From an uncultured Oscillospiraceae bacterium (GTDB taxonomy: Bacteria > Bacillota > Clostridia > Oscillospirales > Ruminococcaceae), in assembly GCA_910584715.1 (NCBI GenBank), contig CAJUAN010000036.1:1-25889 (forward strand): a stretch of 25,889 nucleotides of DNA, written 5' to 3'. Of the stretch, positions 1 to 8,429 are shown piece after piece. The notes beneath the pieces are model-generated. The model was not told the origin of the DNA and searched no databases. It saw only the letters and a list, made by a program, of their open reading frames with translations. A program made the translations under genes and the position numbers. Every line of letters begins with the position of its first letter. Positions within the stretch are counted from its first letter, which is position 1.

Positions 1-116
1 CAGTCTTCAGCTTCGCCTTGACTTTCCGCTTTACCTCGGAATTTTCAGGGTTCTTCTTTTTCAGGTTCGTCTGTTGTTCAATTTTCAAGATTCCATTTGC
101 TTCCTTGGCAGAATGC
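1..116 (-). other. Leader of a leftward transcript, probably pre-16S rRNA leader
   Basis: Read on the minus strand, the DNA after P2 contains TTGAAAATTGAACAAC. This resembles the TTTGAAAACTGAAC-type motif found in rRNA-operon leaders of Bacillus and relatives. A 16S rRNA gene is therefore expected just outside the window. A competing reading is a lysine-rich open frame from a TTG at about position 87, but its ribosome binding site is poorly spaced. I favour the rRNA leader. Confidence 0.5.
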
Positions 117-122
117 TTATCT

Positions 123-151
123 ATTATACCACAAGCATTTCGGTTTGTCAA
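123..151 (-). promoter_or_regulatory. Downstream promoter (P2) of a leftward operon, probably rRNA
   Basis: This is a full-consensus promoter on the minus strand: TTGACA (146-151), 17-bp spacer, TATAAT (123-128). Transcription would start near position 116 and leave the window at its left edge. Confidence 0.85.
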
Positions 152-218
152 GTACTTTTTCAAAAGTTTTTAAACTTTTTCTTCAGTGCCTGTCCGCTCT
201 CCGCGAGTCAGCTTATTT

Positions 219-247
219 AGTATACTACGATTCGATCCGTTTGTCAA
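219..247 (-). promoter_or_regulatory. Upstream promoter (P1) of a leftward operon, probably rRNA
   Basis: On the minus strand a perfect -35 TTGACA (242-247) is followed after 17 bp by a -10 TATACT (219-224). It is the upstream member of a tandem pair: a second promoter of the same design lies 96 bp downstream. No protein start with a convincing ribosome binding site follows. Paired near-consensus promoters are typical of rRNA operons in Firmicutes. The promoter itself is clear; its rRNA target is inferred. Confidence 0.75.
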
Positions 248-413
248 GAGAAATTTTCCGATTTGTAGCAATGCACAACGAATTGTGCCGCATTTACCGT
301 GTGCTGTATAAATTATGCACAAAATATGCCGAATTATACATTAATTTGCTATAAAGTTTTGCACGGAAACCCAAGTCCGCAGTCCGCACCGCAAAAAAGT
401 AACAAAATTTATG

Positions 414-442
414 TTGATTTTGTGAAAAAGCAGGTATATAAT
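414..442 (+). promoter_or_regulatory. Promoter of the cation:proton antiporter gene
   Basis: TTGATT (414-419), a 17-bp spacer and TATAAT (437-442) lie 80 bp before the antiporter start. The promoter diverges from the leftward P1/P2 pair. The ~165 bp between P1 and this promoter hold no other element that I can support. Confidence 0.7.
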
Positions 443-522
443 AAAATGCGTTGGTCTCATGCGGACGGTTCGCTCCGTAAAGTACTATATATAATGTATG
501 CAGTAATGCTTGAGGTGAAATT

Positions 523-1731
523 ATGAAAATTGAAGTTTTCAGGGATCTGGCAATAATAATCCTTTTTGCAAAGCTTTTCGGACTGCTGGCGAAAAAGCTG
601 AAAGCCCCGCAGGTAGTGGGCGAGATCGTGGCGGGACTAATAATAGGCCCCTCGGTTCTGGGACTGGTGGGGCAGTCTGACTTTATAGCCCAGCTTGCGG
701 AAATAGGCGTGCTCCTGCTTATGTTTTACGCGGGACTCGAGACCGATCTTAAAGAGCTTCTTCACACGGGACCGGTGGCTCTTGTCATAGCATGCATGGG
801 CGTTGCTGTGCCCCTTTTCGGCGGGTATTTTCTGTACTCCTGCTTTTACGGCTTTTCTCCGGCAGGTTCGGATCTGTTTTACAAAGCCGTCTTCACGGGC
901 GTGATAATGACCGCCACATCGGTGGGAATAACCGTTCAGACCCTCCGCGAACTCGGCAGGCTCAAAAGCAAGGTGGGCACGGTCATCATGAGCGCGGCGA
1001 TCATCGACGACGTTATAGGCATCATAGTGCTGACCTTTGTCATCGGCTTCAAGAGCCCCGAATCCAACTCCTTACAGGTCGTTATAAATACGGTGCTGTT
1101 CTTTGCATTCGCCCTTGTTGTCGGATTCATTATATATAAGGTGTTCAAGCTTATCGACAAGCGGTACTTCCACCAGCGACGCATACCGATACTGGGTCTG
1201 TGCCTTTGCTTTGCAATGGCATACGCCGCTGAAAAATATTTCGGCATAGCCGATATCACAGGCGCGTATGTGGCGGGAATAATCCTCTGCAACCTGCGGG
1301 ACTCGGAGTACATAGCCGAAAAAATGGATATAAGTTCCTATATGATATTCGGACCGGTTTTCTTTGCGAGTATCGGACTTAAAACGGAATTTTCGGGACT
1401 TACCGCCTCGCTTCTGCTTTTCTCGGTATGCTTCGTGCTTGTTGCTCTGGTAACAAAGATCATCGGCTGTGGGGGAGTATCCCGCCTGTTCGGCTACAAG
1501 GGCAGAGACTGCTTCAAGATCGGCGTTGGCATGATGACCCGAGGAGAGGTAGCTTTGATAGTAGCGCAAAAGGGTCTTGCAGTAGGACTTATGGAGCCGG
1601 TGTTTTTCACCTCGGTTATTCTGCTGATAATCTGCTCCTCTATTATAACTCCCGTCGCAATGAAACTGCTTTACCGCGGCGAGCCCGACGATACCGCTCC
1701 GGCGGATAAGCCCGCAGATTACGCCGTGTAA
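523..1731 (+). CDS. Cation:proton antiporter, CPA2 family (NapA/GerN/KefB-like)
   Basis: This 402-residue integral membrane protein is expected to exchange Na+ or K+ for H+ across the cytoplasmic membrane. About a dozen hydrophobic segments fill the sequence. The family signature TATSVGIT is at residues 130-137, and IIDDVIG at 160-166 carries the paired aspartates D162/D163 that in CPA2 antiporters bind the cation and usually mark electrogenic exchange. The protein stops soon after the transmembrane domain, with a short charged tail. There is no RCK/KTN nucleotide-binding domain, so it is closer in build to NapA/GerN than to full-length KefB/KefC. The ATG is preceded by an AGGTG ribosome binding site and by its own promoter. 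It appears monocistronic. The family is secure; the ion preference cannot be read from the sequence. Confidence 0.9.
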   Translation: MKIEVFRDLAIIILFAKLFGLLAKKLKAPQVVGEIVAGLIIGPSVLGLVGQSDFIAQLAEIGVLLLMFYAGLETDLKELLHTGPVALVIACMGVAVPLFGGYFLYSCFYGFSPAGSDLFYKAVFTGVIMTATSVGITVQTLRELGRLKSKVGTVIMSAAIIDDVIGIIVLTFVIGFKSPESNSLQVVINTVLFFAFALVVGFIIYKVFKLIDKRYFHQRRIPILGLCLCFAMAYAAEKYFGIADITGAYVAGIILCNLRDSEYIAEKMDISSYMIFGPVFFASIGLKTEFSGLTASLLLFSVCFVLVALVTKIIGCGGVSRLFGYKGRDCFKIGVGMMTRGEVALIVAQKGLAVGLMEPVFFTSVILLIICSSIITPVAMKLLYRGEPDDTAPADKPADYAV

Positions 1732-1772
1732 ATATTCCTCAAAATTTCATTTAACGTATATGCATAAACCTC

Positions 1773-1801
1773 TTGACAATGAATTAATAATGTGATATAA
1801 T
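1773..1801 (+). promoter_or_regulatory. Consensus promoter in the gap after the antiporter gene
   Basis: TTGACA (1773-1778), a 17-bp spacer and TATAAT (1796-1801) form a perfect consensus. No gene with a ribosome binding site follows for 360 bp, so transcripts from here would run through an AT-rich stretch, including a small GCTGC/GCAGC hairpin near 1870-1890, into the second promoter region and the terminator at 2107-2136. It may be an upstream promoter of the next gene or may make an untranslated RNA. Confidence 0.75.
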
Positions 1802-1972
1802 AAAGTTTAATCATATTTTTTTGAATTGTGTTATTTTTTGCCGATTTTGCCCTCAGTACACCATATATTCCGCTGCAAAACAGCAGCTTTAAAGCAAAAG
1901 GCACAAATCCAACAAATAATTCCATGCCAAATTGTGCATGTATACAAAATGAAAAAATCTTGCCAAAACCTG

Positions 1973-2001
1973 TTGACGGCGGGCAGTAAATGGGTTATAA
2001 T
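1973..2001 (+). promoter_or_regulatory. Promoter of a candidate small RNA
   Basis: TTGACG (1973-1978), a 17-bp spacer and TATAAT (1996-2001). The expected start, about position 2008, coincides with the first base of a hairpin. Confidence 0.75.
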
Positions 2002-2007
2002 AATAAC

Positions 2008-2136
2008 GATGTTAGAAATCGTCTAATACATTAATTAGTTTAACATCCGTTTTGTTGTCTCCTTTCTTTTGTTCTACACATATTTTCTTTATCTCAATTC
2101 ATTTCAATGCAGGACTCGTGTCCTGCATATTTTTTT
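2008..2136 (+). ncRNA. Candidate small regulatory RNA, ~130 nt
   Basis: The region begins at a promoter-predicted start and ends at an intrinsic terminator. The 5' end folds: GATGTTA (2008-2014) pairs with TAACATC (2041-2047), and inside it CTAAT (2023-2027) pairs with ATTAG (2034-2038). After this comes an unstructured pyrimidine-rich stretch with TCTCCTTTC (2058-2066), which is complementary to a Shine-Dalgarno sequence, and then the terminator hairpin. There is no open reading frame with a ribosome binding site. The build matches trans-acting sRNAs that block ribosome binding sites, but I do not recognise the family. Alternatively it is the attenuated leader of the gene at 2170. Confidence 0.5.
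2107..2136 (+). terminator. Intrinsic terminator
   Basis: A perfect 9-bp stem, ATGCAGGAC (2107-2115) with GTCCTGCAT (2120-2128), closes a TCGT loop and is followed by an A and seven Ts (2130-2136). It ends transcripts from both upstream promoters 34 bp before the next coding start, so that gene depends on readthrough or on a weaker promoter I cannot see. Confidence 0.85.
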
Positions 2137-2169
2137 GACTTATAAATTTATATCGGCAGGTGAATCAAC

Positions 2170-3672
2170 ATGAGCAGCAAAAAAATCCATACAATATCGC
2201 TTATTATTGCATTTTTATTTATGTTTGCTTTAACTTTCAGCTTTCCCTATATAAGCGACGACCTTCACTTTAAGTTTGTTTTTTACGGTTTTAACCCTGA
2301 CGGCCGTGACAAGCGCATAGAAAGCCTCGCTGACGTTATCGTCTCGCTGAAAAACTATTATAAAATGAGCGGCGGCAGAATATTGGCGCATACAATTCTT
2401 TATACCGTAAACTGTTTTGCAAAACCGGTTTTTGATTTGCTTAACGCAGCGGCATTTTCAATTTTTGGACTTCTAATCTACAAGCTTGCGAAGCAAACCT
2501 CGGCGGCGCAGTTCCGCAGTGTATCAAGGTTTATTTTGCCGATAATTTACCTGCTGTCCTTTGTGTTTTTACCAAGCTTTGGCGATACGGTAATATGGAT
2601 GTCCGGTTCGATTAACTATCTCTGGATGAGCCTTGTCCCGCTGACGCTGCTTTCGCTTTTGTTCGCTGATGAGGGTGCGGCTCCTAAAAACAAATATGCT
2701 TCTGCAGCATATATTTTAATATGCATTTTATCATTGCTGTCGGGGCTGACCAACGAAGTTACGGGAGGTATGCTGATTGTATTTGCCGCAGTATTTCTCA
2801 TTCAAAAAAGATCCGGATTTCCTATAAAACTATTACTTCCTGCTCTGCTTATTCTTTTAGGTACAGGCATTGTAGTGCTTGCGCCCGGCAATGCTGCCAG
2901 AGCTGCCGCCGTTGATAAAACTGAGATATTTTCATTGATCAGAGCATTAAAAGTTTTGCCGGATATTATCTCCTATTACTGTGAAAATTACGCCGCGGCA
3001 ACAGCCGTGATATTGCTTGCAAACATTGTCTTTTATGACAAACGTCCGGGGACTGCATACTCAATATCCTTTTTTCTGTCGGGTATCGCAGGGTTTACAG
3101 CGCTTTCTCTTTCAGGTACGTTTATCAAAAGAAGCTCGTTCACTCCGTCAGTCTTTATTTTTGTATCGCTTATCCTGTCGCTTATAAAGCTGTATGACCT
3201 ATATAAAAACGGGTTCCCCCGTATCAGCCGACCGATCCTGAGATTGTCGGCCGTTGCAGCGGCGTTTGCCGCAATGACTGCTCTCTCCTCAACCCCTTCA
3301 ATAAGTTCGCTGCTGACAGCGGTCATTCTATCGGTCGCCTATATACTTGCGCTATGCGCAAAAACCGACCCCAAACGTACATTAGCTATAAAAGCCATGC
3401 TTGAGAAAATCAAGAAACGCGGAAAAATGGTCTTCTGCACAATATTAACATTGCTTTGCCTGTACATAGCAAAAAATACCGTCATATATTTCAGAACAAC
3501 AGCTGCATTAAACAATTATGAAAATAAATTCAAGCTTGCTGCTGACAGCGGAAATAGTATAACAATAACACGCCCGGAAATTGAGCCGTGTATTTTTATT
3601 CCGGACGAATCCCGTAATTACGGGGTATGGTGGCATAGTATTTATTATGGCATAAATATCACGTTTGAGTAA
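2170..3672 (+). CDS. Multipass membrane protein, DUF6056-like
   Basis: This 500-residue protein has roughly a dozen hydrophobic segments. After the first membrane segment comes FPYISDDLHF (residues 25-34) and then SGGRILAH, and a further loop contains NEVTGG. This pattern of an acidic SDD after transmembrane segment 1, a GGR and a later NE resembles the DUF6056 / GtrC-like polyprenyl-sugar-dependent glycosyltransferase group. That group adds sugars from lipid carriers on the outer face of the membrane, but the function here is inferred from motif layout only. A soluble C-terminal tail of about 50 residues follows the last helix. The start has GGCAGGTG about 9 bp upstream. Its AT-richer codon use differs from the lipoproteins and metG next to it, and a terminator lies immediately upstream. 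The membrane nature is certain; the family is probable. Confidence 0.7.
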   Translation: MSSKKIHTISLIIAFLFMFALTFSFPYISDDLHFKFVFYGFNPDGRDKRIESLADVIVSLKNYYKMSGGRILAHTILYTVNCFAKPVFDLLNAAAFSIFGLLIYKLAKQTSAAQFRSVSRFILPIIYLLSFVFLPSFGDTVIWMSGSINYLWMSLVPLTLLSLLFADEGAAPKNKYASAAYILICILSLLSGLTNEVTGGMLIVFAAVFLIQKRSGFPIKLLLPALLILLGTGIVVLAPGNAARAAAVDKTEIFSLIRALKVLPDIISYYCENYAAATAVILLANIVFYDKRPGTAYSISFFLSGIAGFTALSLSGTFIKRSSFTPSVFIFVSLILSLIKLYDLYKNGFPRISRPILRLSAVAAAFAAMTALSSTPSISSLLTAVILSVAYILALCAKTDPKRTLAIKAMLEKIKKRGKMVFCTILTLLCLYIAKNTVIYFRTTAALNNYENKFKLAADSGNSITITRPEIEPCIFIPDESRNYGVWWHSIYYGINITFE

Positions 3673-3755
3673 TTTGCCAAAAAGCCTTTGCCTTTTAGCA
3701 GCTTCCCCTCCAAGTTACAATGCGGTTACATATTATTTAAGGTTCGGTACATTTA

Positions 3756-3784
3756 TTGACTTTTTTATGGCAGAGACGTATACT
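3756..3784 (+). promoter_or_regulatory. Promoter of the tandem lipoprotein genes
   Basis: TTGACT (3756-3761), a 17-bp spacer and TATACT (3779-3784) lie 39 bp upstream of the first lipoprotein start. Confidence 0.75.
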
Positions 3785-3823
3785 TTAAATAATTAAAACT
3801 ATGGAAAAAACGGAGGCAGGATC

Positions 3824-5083
3824 ATGAAAACAAAGCTCGTTATATCGGCAGTGCTGACAATGCTTATGTTATCGGGGTGCAGCAAGGGAACTGAGCTTAT
3901 AGACGATATCCAAAACACCACGGAAACCTCTGCCGCGGAGAACGCAGATGAAACGGAATACACTTTTGGCGGCAAAACCGAGACCGCAGTGACGGAAAGC
4001 GAAACCGAACACGCCGAAACCGAAACTCCGGAAGCCAAAAGTCCGGCGGCAAGCATTTCCTGGAAAACCTTTGACTATGGCAGCCTGAATTCCGATGAAG
4101 ACGCCGGTTGGCGGCCGGGCGGCAACTATTTTATAAAGGACAGTATTTTCTGCGCCGACTACGGGATTTTCCCCGACAAGGGGGACGACTTTCTCCCCTC
4201 ATATCAGCTCCGGCTCTACGATATAACGGAAAACAAGCTTCTGGAAACCATAGACATACCCGAGGGCTTCGGCCCCTGCGAAGTTATATCGGAAATAAGC
4301 GGCGGCATTTTCTGTAAATACGTTACATACCGTTCCGTTTACGACGAGAACAGCGGTTCTTTTAATGAGGATTACTCCGTTATAACTGTGCGCAGCGATC
4401 TCAGCTATGATATCGTCGGCGGCTATAACGACGCGGACAGCGCTCTTGAGGTCTGCGGACACAATATTTTGGAGCGCGACCTTGATATTACCGACACAGA
4501 CAGCGGCAGCGTTCTTGTTGCGGGCAGGGAAGCGGCAAGCGACGACGATTTCAGCGGCACACGTCAGACGTACTGTTTTCCCGTTGACGGAAACCGCTTT
4601 GTGTACCGAACTTTGGGATACGAAAGGCTGCCCGGCTTCGGCATATATGATTTTTCCGCGGGACAGGCGACGGATATTCCCAACACGAACGACCTGATAC
4701 CTTTAGGCGTTCACGGCAGCAGGATATATTCCGTGAAAACTGCCTGGGACGGTTACGGCACAGAGCTGTACACCACCGATACCGAGACTCTCGAAACGGA
4801 ATTTTTCATGGACTGCCCGATAACCGTCGAAGCGAACGATTACGTTGAGTATGCCATACCCGAAAGCGGAGACTTCATTGCCATGAAATACCAGCCCGAG
4901 GACGGCGGTTCTCCCGCAGTCCTGTATAGTATTGACCCGGACACAAAGGGCTATGTTTCGGAAAATATCCCCGAGGACTTCAAATACTACAGCCTTACCC
5001 GCTCCGGGGACGCGGTTTTAATAAATTCTCCCGGCTCGGAAACGCTTCTTGTTGCAGAGATAAACGTTAAAGGGGAAAATTAA
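3824..5083 (+). CDS. Uncharacterised lipoprotein, tandem paralogue 1
   Basis: This 419-residue protein has a lipoprotein signal peptide ending in LSGC, with Cys19 as the lipidation site, so it should be anchored on the outer face of the membrane. Residues 20-83 are a low-complexity Thr/Glu/Ala linker that would hold the folded part away from the membrane. The rest is rich in short strand-like segments such as RLYDITENKLLETI, VCGHNI, GFGIYDFSAG and GVHGSRIYS, suggesting a beta-propeller-like fold. No catalytic motif is visible. It starts at an ATG with a GGAGG site (3812-3816). One base separates its stop from the next gene, which is a diverged copy, so the two are clearly one operon. I do not recognise a named family; a sensor or ligand-binding role is only a guess. 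Confidence 0.8.
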   Translation: MKTKLVISAVLTMLMLSGCSKGTELIDDIQNTTETSAAENADETEYTFGGKTETAVTESETEHAETETPEAKSPAASISWKTFDYGSLNSDEDAGWRPGGNYFIKDSIFCADYGIFPDKGDDFLPSYQLRLYDITENKLLETIDIPEGFGPCEVISEISGGIFCKYVTYRSVYDENSGSFNEDYSVITVRSDLSYDIVGGYNDADSALEVCGHNILERDLDITDTDSGSVLVAGREAASDDDFSGTRQTYCFPVDGNRFVYRTLGYERLPGFGIYDFSAGQATDIPNTNDLIPLGVHGSRIYSVKTAWDGYGTELYTTDTETLETEFFMDCPITVEANDYVEYAIPESGDFIAMKYQPEDGGSPAVLYSIDPDTKGYVSENIPEDFKYYSLTRSGDAVLINSPGSETLLVAEINVKGEN

Positions 5084-5084
5084 G

Positions 5085-6290
5085 ATGACAAGAAAAACTT
5101 TTTCATACGCATTACCGGCAGCGCTGGCGACAGTTATCTTTTCAGCCTGCGCCCCGGACATTCACCCGACACGAACCGACCATATGGAACCAGGCACGGC
5201 ATACGCCGTATCATCAGCCGCAACTTCCGGTGACGCCGAAAAATCAGAAATGGAACAAACCTTTGAAATATCCGATGTCGCCTCAAAAACCGAAGAAGAA
5301 AAGACTGAACCTGAGCTTGAGCTTCCCGAAAATATGAAGCTGCTTGACGTATCCAAATACAACGGCGGCTATTCGGGCTTTGGTGTGCTTAAAGGCAGCA
5401 TTTACTGCGAAATAGCACAAAGCAATATGCGCTTTTACGATATAAACAAGCAGACCCTTGAAGCGAAAATACCTCTGCCAAAAGCAAATACAGCCTTTAT
5501 CCGGTCAGATGAAAGCTGTCTATGCAAAATCCGCAGCTTGGACAAAAACGGAAACGATAAAATCATTACCGTTTACCGTGATTATACATACGACGATTCC
5601 GACTACACCCTCGAAACGGCTTCATTCAGCGTATGCGGTCATAATATCGCGGAGTACGGCTATGACATTATAGACGCGGACACAAACGAGAAAATCTTAG
5701 AGGGCGGAGTATGGAACGATCAGGAAAACTTCGGGTACAAATTCCTTTTTGAAATTGATGAAAACCGCTTTGTATATCAGAAAGCCGGCGACGTACACAG
5801 CCTCGGTTTCGGCATATACGATTTTGAAACGGGTTCCGACACCTGCTTTGCCGGTACTGAGGAACACATACCTTTCGGCTTTCACGGCGGCAAAATATAT
5901 TCAGATATAGTCGGATACTGCCCTGACGACCCTATAGGTGATTTATCCGACGACGTACACAATAATATATATATCACGGATATCGAAACGGGAGAAAAAA
6001 AGCATGGCTTCAACTCCCCGCTGACGGAAGGCTATAACGAGATCAGATGTACATATGCAATGCCCGAAAACGGCGAATTTATAGCTCTTTTGGCATTCCC
6101 GTACGAATTGGAAGACCCATATCTTATTTGCGTTATGGATCCGGATACGGGCGAAATTATGCAGGAATACAAAATGCTGAACCGCGATATAATGCATTGC
6201 CGCAGTATTTGGTTTTCCGACGGCAGCACCGTATTAATTACCAACGGAAGCGGCGGTAATAAACTGATCGTTGCTGACCTGAACCTATAA
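5085..6290 (+). CDS. Uncharacterised lipoprotein, tandem paralogue 2
   Basis: This 401-residue protein has an N-terminal signal peptide ending in FSAC (Cys22), an acidic linker to about residue 85, and then a domain that follows the preceding protein segment by segment. Shared landmarks in the same order are RFYDINKQTLEAKI, VCGHNIAEYGYDIIDAD, ENRFVYQKAG, GFGIYDFETG and PFGFHGGKIYS. The pair therefore arose by tandem duplication and has since diverged widely. The lipobox has Phe at -3, which is less usual than Leu but still plausible. AGGGG in the end of the upstream gene serves as ribosome binding site, so translation is probably coupled. Function is unknown. No terminator is visible between its stop and the metG promoter 24 bp further on. 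Confidence 0.8.
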   Translation: MTRKTFSYALPAALATVIFSACAPDIHPTRTDHMEPGTAYAVSSAATSGDAEKSEMEQTFEISDVASKTEEEKTEPELELPENMKLLDVSKYNGGYSGFGVLKGSIYCEIAQSNMRFYDINKQTLEAKIPLPKANTAFIRSDESCLCKIRSLDKNGNDKIITVYRDYTYDDSDYTLETASFSVCGHNIAEYGYDIIDADTNEKILEGGVWNDQENFGYKFLFEIDENRFVYQKAGDVHSLGFGIYDFETGSDTCFAGTEEHIPFGFHGGKIYSDIVGYCPDDPIGDLSDDVHNNIYITDIETGEKKHGFNSPLTEGYNEIRCTYAMPENGEFIALLAFPYELEDPYLICVMDPDTGEIMQEYKMLNRDIMHCRSIWFSDGSTVLITNGSGGNKLIVADLNL

Positions 6291-6313
6291 TGTTCCGAAT
6301 ATTTTACCTCCGA

Positions 6314-6342
6314 TTGACAAAAACCTGTTTTTGGGTTATAAT
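6314..6342 (+). promoter_or_regulatory. Promoter of metG
   Basis: TTGACA (6314-6319), a 17-bp spacer and TATAAT (6337-6342). The leader to the metG ATG is only about 70 nt, with a small AGAGGC/GCCTCT hairpin, so there is no room for a T-box riboswitch. Confidence 0.85.
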
Positions 6343-6417
6343 AAAGAAAAAGAGGCGAAGCCGTTTCCTGCTTCCTGCCTCTCAAACTCTAAATCTCTGA
6401 TAGCGGAGGAAATCAAA

Positions 6418-8364
6418 ATGTCAAACAAAACCTTTTACATCACCACCCCAATTTACTACCCCTCGGGAAATCCCCATATCGGACATTGCTATACAACCGT
6501 CGCCTGCGACTCTATCGCCCGCTACAAGCGTATGCAGGGCTATGACGTTATGTTTCTGACCGGCACCGACGAGCATGGTCAGAAGATAGAGGAAAAAGCC
6601 GCCGAGCAAGGCGTTACCCCGCAGCAGTATGTTGACGGTATCGTTAAGATTTTTAAAAACCTCTGGTCGTATATGAACATCAGTTACGACCGCTATATCC
6701 GCACCACCGACGATTACCACGTTGAAGCGGTGCAGAAAATTTTTAAGGCTCTGTACGACAAGGGCTATATCTACAAGGGCGAGTACACGGGCAAATACTG
6801 CACCCCCTGCGAAAGCTTCTGGACGGACTCCCAGCTTGATGAAAACGGCTGCTGTCCCGAATGCCACCGTGAGGTAAAGGAGGCAAAGGAGGAATCCTAT
6901 TTCTTCAAAATGTCTCCCTTTGCGGAAAGGATAGAAAAGCTTCTGCTGGAGACCGATTACCTCCGTCCCAAGACCCGCGCCCAGGAGCTTGTAAACAACT
7001 TTATCAAGCCCGGACTTGAAGACCTGTGCGTATCGAGAACCACATTTAAATGGGGCATACCCGTTACCTTTGACGAAAAGCACGTTGTTTACGTCTGGAT
7101 AGACGCTCTCAACAACTATATCACCGCTTTGGGATACGAAAACTCCGCTCACAGCGATTTTGACAAATTCTGGCCCGCGGACGTCCACATGGTCGCCAAG
7201 GACATTATGCGCTTCCACGCCATAATCTGGCCCGCAATGCTTATGGCTCTTGACCTGCCCCTGCCAAAGCACCTTGCGGTACACGGCTGGATAACCTTTA
7301 ACGGTCAGAAGATGAGCAAGTCCCTGGGCAACGTTGTGGACCCGTTTGTACTGGGCGAACGCTACGGCGCGGACGCTATCCGCTACCATATTCTTCGGGA
7401 AATGGCTCTCGGTTCGGACAGCTCTTTCTCCAATAAAATCATGATAGACCGCATCAACTCCGACCTTGCAAACGATTTGGGCAACCTTGTTTCCCGTACC
7501 GTTGCAATGGTTATCAAATATTTTGACGGTACTCTCCCCGCCGACCGCGAGACGGACGAACTGGACAACGAGCTTATCTCAATGGCGGAAAACCTCCGTA
7601 CCAACGTTGACAAATATATCGACGAGACACAGCTCAACAACGCCCTTGCGGAAATATTCAAGGTAATAAGCCGTGCCAACAAGTATATTGACGAGACTGC
7701 TCCGTGGGTACTTGCAAAGGACGAAGCTAAGAAAGCAAGGCTGGCGACTGTTCTCTATAATCTTCTGGAATCTATCAGAATTTCCACCACCCTGCTGTCC
7801 TGCTTTATGCCGACTACTATGCCAAAGGTTTGGGAGCAGATAGGCGCAGACGAATCCCTCATAACCTACGAAAACGCGGGAAAATTCGGCGTACTGCCTG
7901 CAAATGTTACCGTCCATAAGGGAGAAGTGCTATTCCCCCGTCTCGACATAGACAAGGAGACCGAGGAGCTTAACGCTATCCTGCTGAAAAATGCTCCGAA
8001 ATCGGAGGACGCGGACAAGGCAAATCTTACTCCGATAGCCGAAATGATTAAGATAGACGATTTCGGCAAGGTTGACCTCCGCGTAGCTGAAGTAAAAGCC
8101 TGCGAGAAAGTACCCAAAGCGAAAAAACTTTTGTGCCTGCAACTGGACGACGGCTTCGGCACCCGTCAGGTCGTTTCGGGAATTGCCAAGTGGTACGCTC
8201 CCGAAGACTTGATCGGCAAGAAAATTATCGTGGTTGCGAACCTTGCTCCCGCAAAGCTCTGCGGAGTCGAGTCCAACGGAATGATAGTAGCCGCCGACGT
8301 GGGCGAGGACGCGCGGGTAATTTTCGTTGACAAGGATATCCCCAACGGCTCAAAGCTGAGATAA
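6418..8364 (+). CDS. metG: Methionine--tRNA ligase
   Basis: This cytoplasmic class I aminoacyl-tRNA synthetase charges tRNA-Met for initiation and elongation. The 648-residue protein has the HIGH motif at residues 20-23 and KMSKS at 298-302. A zinc-knuckle insertion carries paired cysteines C128/C131 and C146/C149, with an extra C145. The C-terminal ~105 residues, from IDDFGKVDLR at about 545, form the OB-fold tRNA-binding domain (MetRS-C/Trbp111 type), which dimerises the enzyme in many bacteria. A TTG further upstream keeps the frame open to 6331, but it overlaps the -10 box. The ATG at 6418 has a GGAGGAAA site and is the correct start. The gene ends 20 bp before a strong terminator and is probably monocistronic. 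Confidence 0.97.
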   Translation: MSNKTFYITTPIYYPSGNPHIGHCYTTVACDSIARYKRMQGYDVMFLTGTDEHGQKIEEKAAEQGVTPQQYVDGIVKIFKNLWSYMNISYDRYIRTTDDYHVEAVQKIFKALYDKGYIYKGEYTGKYCTPCESFWTDSQLDENGCCPECHREVKEAKEESYFFKMSPFAERIEKLLLETDYLRPKTRAQELVNNFIKPGLEDLCVSRTTFKWGIPVTFDEKHVVYVWIDALNNYITALGYENSAHSDFDKFWPADVHMVAKDIMRFHAIIWPAMLMALDLPLPKHLAVHGWITFNGQKMSKSLGNVVDPFVLGERYGADAIRYHILREMALGSDSSFSNKIMIDRINSDLANDLGNLVSRTVAMVIKYFDGTLPADRETDELDNELISMAENLRTNVDKYIDETQLNNALAEIFKVISRANKYIDETAPWVLAKDEAKKARLATVLYNLLESIRISTTLLSCFMPTTMPKVWEQIGADESLITYENAGKFGVLPANVTVHKGEVLFPRLDIDKETEELNAILLKNAPKSEDADKANLTPIAEMIKIDDFGKVDLRVAEVKACEKVPKAKKLLCLQLDDGFGTRQVVSGIAKWYAPEDLIGKKIIVVANLAPAKLCGVESNGMIVAADVGEDARVIFVDKDIPNGSKLR

Positions 8365-8383
8365 AATACCGTAAAGCAATAAA

Positions 8384-8421
8384 AATAAGGTCTATGCGGC
8401 ACAAACCGCATAGACCTTATT
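8384..8421. terminator. Bidirectional terminator between metG and PEP carboxykinase
   Basis: A perfect 16-bp stem (8384-8399 with 8406-8421) closes a 6-nt CACAAA loop. On the minus strand the stem runs on into a T-rich tail (TTATTTTTATT). On the plus strand the tail is weaker (ATTAATTT). It lies between two convergent stop codons and serves both genes. Confidence 0.9.
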
Positions 8422-8429
8422 AATTTCCA

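Noticed and set aside
97..526. Two short open frames on + in the left gap
   Set aside because: No ribosome binding sites and no domain. They overlap the rRNA-type promoters and the antiporter promoter.
6343..6417. T-box or other riboswitch before metG
   Set aside because: The leader is only ~75 nt, too short for a T-box, and I see no specifier or antiterminator elements.
6421..7389. 322-residue open frame on - opposite metG
   Set aside because: Antisense shadow of metG; the metG strand carries HIGH, KMSKS and zinc motifs.
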